Below are positions 32,640 to 44,230 of a DNA stretch of 64,000 nucleotides, piece by piece (the first letter of the stretch is position 1; every line of letters starts with the position of its first letter). Source of the DNA: Hygrocybe punicea. Its lineage: Eukaryota > Basidiomycota > Agaricomycetes > Agaricales > Hygrophoraceae. The stretch lies in NCBI GenBank assembly GCA_963556145.1, contig OY744465.1:1426001-1490000 (forward strand), read 5' to 3'. A model generated the notes under the pieces. The model did not search any database, was not told where the DNA came from, and saw only the letters and a program-made list of their open reading frames with translations. The position numbers were made by a program, and so were the translations under genes.

Positions 32640-33570
32640 ATCGACACCTATGATATTTTCGCCACATGTGATGAATTTCCTTTTTGAGTCTGACCTAATG
32701 TGGTAGGTGTGGATTACATGGTAATTCAAGCTCAGATCTCCCAGGCTCTCTATCGAGGTTTACTGGTTTAGAAGAGAGCCTGGTCACGAGGCTAGCTTTA
32801 ATCACCTGTGTCAAGTGGACTTGATAATTTGCCACAATGCAATGAGTTGTCCATGAGTGGTGCAGTTTTTTCTTTTTTCTTTCCACTTCTCACTCTTTGG
32901 GTCTCTCCATAGTCGGTGACATTCACTACCACTATGGAGAGGCTATCTTCCCTGGCCTCATGTAGGCATCATCATTTATCCCTTGAAATCTTGAATCTGT
33001 GTGGTTTTTATTTGATATTTATAATATGTCTGTGTTAATGTTTTGTTATTTCAGGCATTGTCCTTTGACACATGTTGCCCTCTTCCTGACTGTGAGTTAT
33101 CTCTTGTATATCATTATTCTACTTTCTCATGTGCCATATAGTCAATCCTTGCGGCTAATCATGGGCAGTGCTCTTGGTATTCAACTGAGCATTGCAGCCA
33201 CACCTCAAACCTTTCCTTATGTTCCATTTTTTGGGTGTATGCATGTCTCTTGCCTCTTGTGGGTGTCTGTGTCTGTGCACATCGCACATGTCCACTGTCA
33301 TACCCATGTCCACTATCATACCCATGTCCACTGTCATTGTCATATCCATGTCCAATGTCATGCCTACTGTTGGACCTAGGTCCAATGTCACACTCACTGT
33401 TGGACTCATGTCTAATGTCATGCCCACTGTCAGACTTGTGTCTACTGTTGTACCTGTATCCACTGCTGTAAACTTGTCTGCTCCTGTCCTCATACAGACT
33501 GACCTTGTGTCTGTCATATCCATGTCTGATGGTACCATATACATGTTATGGTAATACAAGTATATCTGAT
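32640..33570. repeat. AT-rich spacer and CATGTCCACTGTCATACC-type minisatellite
   Basis: 32640-33280 holds no recognised gene. From about 33290 to 33540 the + strand is made of imperfect repeats of 18-24 bp built around catgtccactgtcat and atgtcacactcactgttgg. The Val/Thr/Asp/Met-rich frames on both strands there are artefacts of the repeat. Confidence 0.6.
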
Positions 33571-33572
33571 TT

Positions 33573-36500
33573 ATGTGCTGCCCATCCTGTTGTTTCTGTG
33601 GCACACTCCCATTTGGTCATTTTACTTGCTTGACTTCATACCTCAAGGACAAGTATAACAACTTTGTACAGAAACTAACAAGAGCTCTGTTGTTGTTTCG
33701 CATGTATGGAATATTGTATGCAAGGATGCAACTTTGGTTAGCTCAGATTTATGCAATTCCCAAGCAATCCCCAGTAGTAATATGTCATAGACTCTCACTT
33801 GAAATGCATTGTAATCAGTTGTCACATCATGATTTTCAGGCTTTGCTTGCCTCTTCAAAGTTACCTTTAAGCATCTCAAGGCTCTACAAGTATACTCAGA
33901 TAGGTGCAATCCATCCTTCAACTTTGGTATATTTTCACACTCTAGGCTTTCAACTGCCTGTCCATAATTTGCTAAGTTATGTGTTAGTTCATAGAGCAAG
34001 ATACCTATGTTTTGCTTTGTGCAGTCAGGTGACTCAGGTTTTGCAGTTAAATGCTTGTGCCTTTGTACAGACTACTGTGAGTGAAAATGTCTTCACAACT
34101 AAACCTCTTGTGGGTGATGGAAGGTCTCATCTATTTCCAGGTGATGTCATATGCCCATATATTGAAAAAGGAGAAAATCAAAATGATCAAAATGTTGCTT
34201 ATCTTTTTGTTGATTATGTTAGAAAAGCTGATCTAGCATCATATCCTATTGATCTGGGTTTCATTCACACTAAAATTCCATTGCTTGATATCATTCCACA
34301 TATACCAGGTCATATAGTATGTAGGATTGCAAAAACACACAACATTTCTATTGGCTCTCATGTACCCAAGAAATGTATGACTACCTACTTTGAAAACCAT
34401 AAATGTCTTTCTTGTGACTCATACATCAGTATATTCTCAGCTACAATGCGTCAGGCAGCAAAAAAAAAACAGAGCAATAGTAAGTCATGCACCAGGTCAG
34501 AAATGCAAATTCTTAATCAACAACAAAAGAAATGTGATATTTATGCAAAAAAGAAATCTTAAAATTGCACTTTCCCTCCTTCTGCTTTATCATTAGAATT
34601 ATCTCATACAGTTGTGACCAATTTTTGTAGTGAATCAATGCCCTGCAAATTTGAAGAGTCAGGATGTGCTGTATGTGGTGAATTGAAACCATTGAGCAAC
34701 TTAAGCAAATTGAAAAGTATCAAGGGGATACTTAATGTTCTTGAAGCACCTGGTGTCACAAGGATTGAAAGAAAGAATTCAGAAGAAAAGATTCAAGAAT
34801 ATAAAGGTCCAGTTTTGGATTATCAATGTGACAAGATATGTGGTGAGTGCCGAAGCTGTATTAGAAAAGGAAACATTCCATACCTTGCTTTGGCAAGAGG
34901 ACTTTGACTAGGTAATGTTCTTAAGGAACTTTCAGAGCTTCGGTTTGTTGAAAAACTACTTATAGCTTACATATGTCACAACTGTTGTTTTGTGCGGGTA
35001 TGAGGAAAATGACATCTCATGTTGTTGCATTCCAGTCACCCATTCCAAAGGTATATCAGGTTTTACCACCCCCAGTTGAAGATCTTGATGATGTGTTAGC
35101 AATGTTATTTACTGGGCCTTGTAAGCCAACAGAACAGGATTTTGAGTGAACACCCTTGCTGGTGTGGAGGAACTATGTTGCAAGAGCACTTGAGTGGCTA
35201 AAGCTTAACCACTCTAATTACCATGATTTAGATATATCTTATGATAATCTTGCTGGATATCCTGAGGATAGCCCACCTGTTTCTGTTGAATATCATCAAA
35301 GAGAGACAAACAAAGTATCCGAGGGGACAAGTGTATTTGATAATGAACTTGAGGATGGTACAGAACATGGAGACTGTCCTTTTGTTGTTCATGGACTAGC
35401 AGGTGAGGACATGAGCACTAAGACAATTAACTCACTAAAAGGGATTGCATTTCGACATCTCAATAGTGGAGGTAAGATGGTTTCAGATACATTTTAATCT
35501 ATTTACAAGAATCCTGAGCTTTATCCACAGATGTTCCCATGGCTATTTCCACATGGAATGGGTGGTATTGGATCTACATTATTGTCTGATGCTGAACACA
35601 AGCGTCATCTCCTGATGTATCATGATAAATGCTTTCTGACAGATACATACTTTCCATTTGTTGCCTTCAGCCATGCTCAAGTGAAAACAAGCACAACTGG
35701 TGGTTTTCTTCTTGCAGAAAAGGCTAAATTCCATGATATAACTAATTGTCTATTAAGTGTTGACCAAGAGGTGTTGGCTTCATTGGCAAAAAGACTCTCA
35801 GAAGGTGAAGTTGTTAAACCAGTTAGCCAAAAAGAGAAAGATTGTTACCAAGTAGTTCGAGACCTAGATCATGTAGGATCTAAGGTCAGTGGATCCACTA
35901 CTAGCAAGAAGTTTATGAGGAATGAAATTGGTCTTTAATTTCATATTGTGGTGCTCCTTCTTAGTATATCACTTTATCTCCAGCTGATAAGAAGCATCCA
36001 ATTTGTTTATACTTTGCTGATACAAAAGAGAGGTTTGACCCCAAAATCAGATCAAGTGATGAGAGAATATGTCTTATTGCTAGGAATCCTGTTGCTGGTG
36101 TGCATTTCTTCCATTTTATGGTTAGTCTGTTCATAAAGCATGTGTTGGGTGTAAATACAGATCATCCAGGAATATATGGAGATACCTCAGCTTATTATGG
36201 CACAGTTGAGCAGCAACGTCACCTCACTTTGCATCTTCACATGTTAATTTGGATTTATGGATGTCTTACACCATAGGAAATTCACAAGCAGATATTGGAT
36301 CCCTCCTCATATTTCCAGAAGAAAATAGTGGAGTATTTAGAAAGTACACATATTGGCGAATTCCTTACTGGAACAAAGCATCAAGTACTCGAAAATATTG
36401 ATAAAGCTTCTCAATTACCAAATTATATAGATCTATTACAAACTTTGCCTGAAGCACCCCCTAAGTTTTGTTCTAAAATGTGTGGGAATCATCAGCTATG

Positions 36501-37180
36501 TCATGATTGGAATCTATGGCAGGTTAATTATGAGACAGTAGTAGATGATATTTTGGCAAAATCCAATATACATCACTGTTCTAGCAATAGGAATAAAGAT
36601 GGTTCTCAAAATAAAGCACGTCAATATGTTGGGTGCATAGATAACAAGTGGGGGAAATGTAAAGCAAGGTTTCCTCGTCCTCTATTTATCCAGACTGAAG
36701 TAGATCCTGAAACTGGTGCCCTTAACATGAACAAGGCAGAGCCAATGATTAACACAGTTACTCCTGTTCTTACTTATTTGGTTCACTCCAACACAGATGT
36801 AACATCTCTAAAATCAGGAACAGCAATCAAAGGGGTCATTCTTTATGTGTCTGACTACATTACCAAAATTGCTTTGAAAACACATGTTATATTTGACACT
36901 ATTCAAGCAATGTTTCAAAAAAATAGTGAGATGATTGGTGGTTAAAGCACGTAAACTCATGACCAAGATTGTGAACAATCTCAGTGCTCAGATGGAAATT
37001 GGTTCACCGATGGCCTGTATGTATCTTCTGCAAAATCCTGACCATTATACAAATTATCAGTTTGTGAGGAATACTGATGATTACATTGCTTGGAAGGTTG
37101 CTGACCCCCTGAAAAGAAGCACATTGGGCGTGGATATCGTAAATAATCAACAACATCGGACTTTATTCCCATCTCTCTGA
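33573..37180 (+). pseudogene. Helitron replicase-helicase, N-terminal part only, decayed
   Basis: Successive + strand frames give the front half of a fungal Helitron protein. 33573-34562 ends with VPKKCMTTYFENHKCLSCDSYI. 34614-34907 holds a DUF6570-like region (FEESGCAVCGELKPLSNL, CDKICGECRSC) and ends at a TGA where LARGLWLG would be expected. 35156-35497 has ALEWLKLNHSNYHDL and CPFVVHGLAGE. 35531-35938 has the Helitron-like N domain (MFPWLFPHGMGGIG, YHDKCFLTD, TTGGFLLAEKAKF, SKKFMRNEI). 36295-36945 has GCIDNKWGKCKARFPRPLF and VTSLKSGTAIKGVILYVSDYI. It stops after IGSPMACMYLLQNPDHY near 37060. The HUH catalytic segment is not clearly preserved, and the Pif1-like helicase half is absent. Helitrons transpose by rolling circle; this copy cannot. 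Termini (5' TC, 3' CTRR with hairpin) were not identified. Confidence 0.7.
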
Positions 37181-37284
37181 CAGTACAAAGTTATACAAAA
37201 CTACAATAGCAACATCTTGTTCATCATGTGCTTCAATGACCCAAATCAAACACTGTCATCAACACAATTCCATTTGCAAACTAC

Positions 37285-37560
37285 AGGAATGACGAGAATG
37301 GGGACCGGAGCGACGAGAACAGGGACCGGAATGACAACAACGGGGACCAGAAACACGGCAACGGGGATGGCAATGACAGCGGGGACCGGAACGACGAGAA
37401 TGGGGATTGCAATGATGGACATGGGGACCGTAATGACGAGAACAAGGACGACGATGGGAGACAGACAGGGATGACCCAGATGCGGACGCGATCGACAATG
37501 ACGAAGACCCAGACAACGAAGACCCAGACGCGGATGACAGCAACGAAGAAAAGGATCACA
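37285..37560 (+). repeat. GGGACCGGAATGACGAGAA-type minisatellite
   Basis: Imperfect units of 18-24 bp containing ggggaccg and aatgacgagaa give a frame rich in Asn, Asp, Gly and Arg (NDENGDRSDENRDRNDNNGD). The block ends at a plausible splice donor (gtaagt, 37564). No protein family is recognised. Confidence 0.6.
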
Positions 37561-37615
37561 ACGGTAAGTCGTCGCTGTTTTTTTGCCTATTTTATGTACT
37601 ACTAATGCCTTGCAG

Positions 37616-37702
37616 TTGTTACTGTGCCGGGACGAAGCCTGCAGTTGTTACTGCGCCGGGACGAAGCCTGCAGTTGTTACTGCGCCGAGACGAAGCCTGC
37701 AG
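37616..37702 (+). repeat. Three tandem 29-bp repeats
   Basis: Three nearly identical 29-bp units run head to tail; each begins ttgttactg and ends gacgaagcctgcag. They are followed at once by a GCA/CAG triplet-rich block (37703-37930). Confidence 0.85.
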
Positions 37703-37930
37703 CCACAACGGCAACGGCAAGAGCAGCAGCAGCGTAACCGGGGCCGGGAACGGCAGCAGCAGCAGGACCAGGACCGGAAATGGCAGCAGCAGCAGGACCA
37801 TGACTGGGAAAGGCAGCAGTGACGGCAACGGCAGCAGCAACAGCAACGGCAGCAGCACCAGCACCGGCAGCGCGTACAGCAGCACCAGCAGCAGCAGGCA
37901 CGACAATGGCAACGGCAATAGCAGCAGCGG
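37703..37930 (+). repeat. GCAGCAGC-rich low-complexity block
   Basis: Imperfect GCA/GGCAACGGCA triplets translate as Gln, Ser/Asn/Gly or Ala runs in the three frames. The composition resembles the interior of hAT-like element 1 at 9660-9895. I see no terminal repeats that would bound an element here. Confidence 0.7.
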
Positions 37931-37971
37931 TGGTAATGAACCCAACCATTGGGGTGGTTCAGCAATGCGAC

Positions 37972-38064
37972 GAGGGCAGGGTGATTCCCTGCCCTCATTA
38001 TATCATTATTATTTTATTTTGTACCTATTATACATAGTGTGACGAGGGCAGAATTCCTGCCCTC
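37972..38064. terminator. Twin GAGGGCAG hairpins
   Basis: Two hairpins lie 47 bp apart: 37972-37996 (10-bp perfect stem, 5-base loop) and 38044-38064 (8-bp stem, 5-base loop). Both are built on GAGGGCAG..CTGCCCTC and both are preceded by GAC. I class them loosely as terminator-like structures; they could instead be the 3' hairpin of a Helitron or a repeat terminus. Confidence 0.4.
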
Positions 38065-38069
38065 AGAAT

Positions 38070-39000
38070 GATTATTATTATCATTGTTGTGTACATTTAT
38101 GAGTCATGTGATTAGTGAGACGCAACATGTCACAAAAGTGTGATCAACAAACACGTTAAGTCACATGAACAAATAAGTACAAGCCCATCAAACGCGGTTG
38201 AGATTTTCTCCTTACCTCACAACCACCACTACCACTTTTGATGACACTACAGGATCCTTGGTTATTGTACCGGGCAACAACCAGAGATTCTGGAGTGTCA
38301 TGGTCTTAACTGGTAGGTGATTTCCTCAGGCTTTGTTGCTCACATCTGTTCACTTCACAGGACTACTTGATTATTGTGGTATGTTCTTCTTTTTCACCGG
38401 CAGGTATCTTCTTTGGTATGTTTGCATCCAGATGAGTGATTAATTTGTATTACCCCATTACTGACAGTATCTTTTGTTGAAGTTATCTGTTCAACTTGAA
38501 TGAACATTGTGGCATCTCTGCGTGCCAACTGTTGGTGTCCGGTCCTCAGAAATGAGTGCTTGTCGCCATACAGGTCTTCAGGAATGAAAGGGCGGGTGAA
38601 TCCCCCTGATTTCCTTGCCGGGCAACCTACTTGTAGTGGGCCTGGTGGCATCATTGAAAGTTGACCAGGTAAGTCTCATTATTACTTTTAAGGCTCCCTT
38701 TAGTGACATTGAGACCAGGTAATATTGTTAGTTTGGTTGATTTCAGTATCCATTTTTGGTTATTTGTTCAAAAATTTTTTGTTAGTATTGTCTTTGTCAG
38801 TCAGTCTTGATCAAGAAGGAGAAGAGCTCCTCCTTTGAGATCAAGACTGAATGGCATTGGTCTTGCTGGTTATCTTTTCAGAGGCATTTGTGAATTCACA
38901 GTAGGGGTACTTGTTGTAATGTTAAGCTTTCAATGTCTTAGAAGGAATTTATTGCATTTTATCGGTGTAAACCCTAACCCTATGTCACAAGGTCAGCCGT
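38070..39000. other. Unassigned non-coding sequence with one 50-nt hairpin
   Basis: No gene is supported. A 50-nt inverted repeat lies at 38801-38850: TCAGTCTTGATC and its complement form the outer stem, an imperfect inner stem follows, and gagctc lies at the centre. Confidence 0.4.
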
Positions 39001-39925
39001 ATCATGGCTGGCCATTATATCTCTGGCACTGGCCAATCCATGGCCCACAACCAGCCAAAGACCCATTAGGAACAACCAACCCATGTGTCATGACCAGCCA
39101 ATGTATTCTGAGTGTTGGCCAATGCATATCATGTTGACAGCTGATGTAATTAGAGCTGTGGCCATCCCAATGTAACTGGAGCTTTGGCCAACCCATGTTC
39201 CATGACTACACCCAGTACAGTCAGCCAATCCATGTCTCATGGCTAGCCAATAAATGCACAGAGGTCAGCCAATCCATGTTCCATGTCCAGCTGAATACTC
39301 CTTCTGGTCAGCCAATCCATGTTTCATGGCCAGCCAAATTACCCAGTGTGGTTTGGCCAACCCATGTACCATGGCCAGCCAATATACCAGGATCAGCCAA
39401 TCCATGTTGCCAGCTGAAATGCACAGACAAGTCAGCCGACCCATGTTCCATGGCCAGCCAAAATACCCAGGGCTGTGAGCCAATCCATGGTCCATGGCCA
39501 GCCAAAATACCCAGACCCATCGGCCAATCCATCTCCCATGGCCAGCCGAAATACCCAGACCAGTCAGCCAATCCATGTTCCATGGCCAACCGAAATACCC
39601 TGACCAATCGGCCAATCCATCTCCCATGGCCAGCCAAAATACCCAGACTGGTCAGCCAATCCATGTTCCATGACCAGCCGAAATGCCCAGTGTGGTCGGC
39701 CAATCCATGTTCCATGGCCAACCAAAATACCCTGACCAATCGGCCAATCCATGTTCCATGGCCAGCCGAAATACCCAGCCTGGTCGGCCAATCCATGTTC
39801 CATGGCCAACCAAAATACCCAGACCCATCGGCCAATCCACGTTCCACGGCCAGCCAAATACCCAGAGTGGTCGGCCAATCCATATTCCATGGCCAGCCAA
39901 TATATCCCTCTGCTTTGGCCAACCC
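39000..39925. repeat. 44-bp minisatellite (about 20 copies)
   Basis: Head-to-tail copies of a unit of about 44 bp share the core gccaatccatgttccatgg followed by ccagccaaaatacccagacc. The copies diverge mildly and the left part is less regular. Because 44 is not a multiple of three, every frame repeats with a 132-bp period and long open frames arise on both strands; none is a gene. Confidence 0.85.
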
Positions 39926-40082
39926 ATGCCTCTCGGAACATAGTCCCCTCGGCCAAGCCATCTACCCTGGAGAAAGATATTGGTCAGCCGAGATTGGCTA
40001 GCCCACTCTGAGTGGGAATTGTCCATCTTGGCTGACCCATGTATCATGGGAAAGATACGCTGAAAGGGCTCCTTCGCTGTAC

Positions 40083-41347
40083 TAGTGTTGGGGAAGTTTG
40101 GTCTCAGACTGACCCAAACCCGGTTTAGATCGAACTGAAACCGTCGGTTTCGGTTTCAGTTTGGGAAATTTCGGCTGAGACCGAACTGTTCAGTCTCTGG
40201 TTTGGAGATTTGGCCGCAGGCCGAAATGGTTTCAAACTCAGTTTGAACCGCAAACCGACAGTCCAAAGTTGGCTACATGGCTGACTTCAAAAGTCACCCA
40301 AAGTCACCAACCCCACCAACAACACCCCCGATATACGCCAAATGAAGATGATGGAGCACCCGAGGTCGACAAAACAGGCGGCGGGGTACTCCCTGCCGCC
40401 CGCGTATGTTTTTTATTTTTATTTATTCGAACTTAACTAACGCATTTACAAAATGCACCACCACGGCCGCCACCACCACCACCACAACAACGACCACGAC
40501 AATGGCAATGACAACAGCGATGGTTACAACCACCGTCAACGCCACGCCAGACGCGCCAACAGCAACACCCATGGCCCACCCCCAGCGCCACACCAAACGC
40601 GTTCAAAACGCGCACCAAACGTACGTGAATGGGGTGGAGTCAACAAGGTGGAAGAGCAGCAGGGTGGTGCATCCACCCCGCTCCTTCGTGGTATGTACCT
40701 TTATTCATTTTTCACTGATTTATTCGTCCATTATAGAACGCGGCACCGTACCACCACCACCACGCAACACTAACACCACCGAGGAAGGCCAACGCGGGGT
40801 CAACCTGGCTGTCGTTGTGTACAACGCGTATGACGCATCCGGACACCCTCGCGAAGAGGCTCCTATGCCACCACCACCACGCGTCCGCCAAAAACAACCA
40901 AAGCGGCCCAGCCGTCGTCGCGTGCACAACGCGTATGATGCGTGGGGCACCACCACCATCACGTGTCCACCGAAAACGGCCAACGCGGTCAACCCACATT
41001 GCATGTACAATGCGTGTGACGCGTCGGGACACCCATGGAGAAGCCCGCATGCGGCTCAATGCTGGCGCAGGGTGTGCCAGCACCCCAGCACCCCAATCTC
41101 ACCTCGCAAACAGACTGGCCACGTCAATTGATGTGCGCAGCACTGTTGTGAGGTCAGAATGGTGCAGGGGCACTGAGCACTAGCGGTCCGCGGTTCAGAC
41201 TGCATTTGGATCAAAACCGAACCGATGCAAACGGTTTGCATCAGTTTCGGTCTGGTTTGGGGACTTTGGGTGGAAAACTGGACCATTCGGTTTCTGGTTT
41301 GGGCAAAAAGGCCCCAAACCGGACCAAACCAAACTTCCCCAACACTA
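40083..41347. mobile_element. Non-autonomous hAT-like element 2
   Basis: This is a 1,265-bp element with a terminal inverted repeat of about 19 bp, TAGTGTTGGGGAAGTTTGG on the left and its exact complement on the right. It is flanked by 8-bp repeats CGCTGTAC (40075-40082) and TGCTGTAC (41348-41355), with one mismatch. About 200 bp inside each end consists of inverted motifs such as TTTCGGTCTGGTTTGGG and its complement. The interior (about 40400-41120) is GC-rich with CAC/CAA triplet repeats and has no transposase. It shares its architecture with element 1 (8365-10176): a TAGTG start, GGTTC/TTTGG-rich subterminal repeats and a triplet-rich core. Confidence 0.8.
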
Positions 41348-41384
41348 TGCTGTACAAGATACTGTCTTCCAAAACCAATTCACA

Positions 41385-42900
41385 ATGGCTATCCTCACCA
41401 AACAGTTCATAACTGTAATGATTATTGGTGCCCTAGCAATCATCTTCCTGATTGGTTTCTACATCATCATGATTTGCCTCTGGAAAAGGCAACCTTCCTT
41501 TATTGATGAAACCAACATCTGCCTCAACAGTATATCAACATGTCATTCACAATTTCCATTCCCAGATATATGGTTTCTACTTTCATATCCTGTGCCTACC
41601 ATTATCCTCCCTGACGATCCAATGACATTCCTCACCTGCATGTATACTCTGAACAATCCTCAATCACAAGACATTTCACTGTTCCTTCCAATCCAACCAT
41701 CGCCAAAGCACACACCTTCAGATGTCGACCACAGACCATACAACTTCCCAATACAGTGAACCAACCCCTATTGTGTATTGTTCACATGTCATCGCTTCAA
41801 TGCAGTACCTGAGTACTTGTTCCCACAGCTTGTCACCTGTGCCATGACTTGAAACCTGGACCCACATTCATTAATCCTTTTTCATCATAACCTTGATACC
41901 TCCCACACTCATTTACAATAATACCCTTTCTTGGACAAATACTGACATCAGGTAGACCGCATTGTTCCACACATAGGACAAGATATTGCCCCTTGATACA
42001 TCATTGACACAGACATTGTCATCCAGCACAGCTTACACTTTTCACATGTCTGACCTCGACTATCCCACCATCCTAGTTGGTTTTTCCCCAGCACATTCCT
42101 TTGTTTTCTTTCATACTGACCTTGTCACTATATCCACACTACCTCAAGACACCCCTTCACCAATCCCACACTGGACAATGCCTCTCTTGAACCTGACCGT
42201 GCAATGCACTTACCAAACCACACACTTTCCCGTTACAGCAAGTGTAGACCCCAAATTAGTAATTCGGCATATCACATGATGTGATGACAAATCATCTGAG
42301 TCATCTGGATCTCTTCTATCCCTCAATGACACCCAGGCCTCCAGTTGGATCACGAGAACATCAACATGAGGATGCCTCATGTCTGCCTCATGGTGAACAC
42401 GTGGTGTAGTTGGACTTGCTGTAGCATCATGGTTGGACTTCTATTTACCTCCCCTCAAGACCAGTCACTATATCTACTGTTCTTGTTGTTGGTTCAGACA
42501 TTTTCTTCTTTTCTCTTCTCTACATTTAGTTTTGTTCTTGGGGCAGACCCTCTTGTCTTGGATAACCCCATGGCTCACAATGACTTTAGACTATGAACCC
42601 CCCACTTGTAGCGGTGTTGTCTTAGTTGTAAGCAACAATGAAACTGCTGTTCTCTCCTCTGGAAACTGCTGCCCAGTTAAGTTGATCATGGCCAGAGCCC
42701 ACGGCAGAAGCAATGCACAACAAAGAGTGAGTTAGACAAACTTACATCTATTTCTCATGTTAATAATGCCATGAATTGAGCAGTGCTGCATGATCAGAAA
42801 AATTACAAGCCCTTTTTTTGCACCTTGTGCACCTTTTACAAGGGGCAATAGGTATTGTGAAATATAGTGCAGTGGTTGTTGATGGCTAAGATATTTTATG
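41385..42900 (+). other. Unassigned sequence with a possible small membrane protein frame
   Basis: A + strand frame from the ATG at 41385 encodes 124 residues starting MAILTKQFITVMIIG, with one strong hydrophobic span (to about residue 32) followed by WKRQ. It begins about 30 bp right of the hAT-like element's target repeat. A further frame at 41986-42279 is Thr/Pro/Ser-rich. I recognise no family. The rest shows nothing. Confidence 0.3.
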
Positions 42901-43439
42901 TGGAATGAATTCTTATTTGCCTCTCTCCAAGAGGGTATTTATACTACTACTAGTTCTACTAGAAGTTTCTTGTGCCAAGTAGAATAATTGCTGTGCTTCA
43001 GCATCATTCATCAGGCAGGCATGCTTGAGTTCCAGGGTCTCATGATGCAGTGTAATGGCAAGATTGGGGTGGTTGCAAAATATAAATCCTAACCAGTGGG
43101 TGTCAGCATAGAAGTGACTTGGATAATCAGTGTTGGGAATGGTGGTAATGGAATAGTAAGAGAAGTAAAATGTAAAGTCACCATGTAAAACTATGAAACA
43201 GACAAATAACAATGAAACTGATGATAAACTATGAAAATGGGACAAATAATGATGAACCTGACAAAAGACGGACAAATAAAGGTAAAGTGGACTGAAAATG
43301 GACAACTAATGATGAACCTGACAATGCCAATGACAATGGGTACAGCAGGTCAGGTTGGGAATGATGAACCAATAATATGGACAAAGACAAGGACAATGAG
43401 GTCAACTACGAAAGTCTAAGGGGCTATGAGGACAAGCAT

Positions 43440-44011
43440 GTGAAAGGATTTTAACAGATGATTCTTAGTGTAAGAAAATGGGGACTAAGAGTATCTTATT
43501 TTTGTACAGTTGTTGGGGACCATTTTATAGTACATGGGTGGGTAGTTCTACTTTCAGTCAAGAGTACTCAGCCGACACAGTGATACAAAGGAAAGTTGGA
43601 ATGAGGACATGAAGACAGGGGTTGCAATACGACAAAGACAGGAAAATGGAGGGTAAGAATGAATATCCATGAAAAGATCTAAATGTCATACATATCTCCA
43701 TAAGAAACAGGGGATGTGCATATTGGGCAAGTCTGAAGCCAGGAATCATGTCTGATGATATCTGTCCCCTAGTATTTGGGACTCTGTGGCTTATGAGCTT
43801 GATGCATTTGATACAAGAGTGGCTGTGTCAAATCAGTATATGTCGGGTGACATTGGATCATGTTGGGTTTGAATGTGAGTCATTGGGGGCATTGGGTTCA
43901 TCCGGATACATGATATATTGAGGATATGGACTTGGAGGGATGTTGACCCTCTACAGCCGATTAGTAATCCTTTCTGTGACTATTTGGCCACTATTCCCAA
44001 CACTCCCCCTT
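43440..44011 (-). mobile_element. Copia 3' LTR and polypurine tract
   Basis: On the minus strand a polypurine tract AAGGGGGAG (44011-44003) is followed directly by TGTTGGGAATAG, the start of an LTR at 44002. This arrangement is diagnostic of Ty1/copia elements. A TATA-like box (TATAAAA) lies near 43533 (+ coordinates). The distal LTR end, near 43440, was not pinned down. It belongs with the pol fragments at 44012-44230 and 50314-51190. Confidence 0.7.
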
Positions 44012-44230
44012 GGTTGAATACTCTTTGACTTGTTCAGGGTTGCAATAAACATTGTCCACATAATCTGTTATGTTCTGCTCTTTCTGGTTTTTCTCTGGTC
44101 AGTAAGGCTTGTAAGCATTGTATTTTTGTATTTTTATCAAGCAGCGGCATAGATGATATTATTAGAACTTGAATTTTTATGGGGAACTTTATTGATGTGG
44201 AAGATGTGTTTTGAGACAATTTTTGATAAC

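Noticed and set aside
33192..33604. Val/Thr/Met-rich frames on both strands
   Set aside because: Translation of the CATGTCCACTG-type minisatellite.
37217..37474. Met/Thr/Gly-rich frame
   Set aside because: One of several frames through a GGGACCGGAATGACGAG minisatellite; no independent support.
38966..38980. AACCCTAACCCT resembling a telomeric repeat
   Set aside because: Only two units in a single-copy-looking context; not an internal telomere.
39195..40001. 268-codon open frame, and long frames on the other strand
   Set aside because: Produced by the 44-bp minisatellite; no start context, domain or codon signal.
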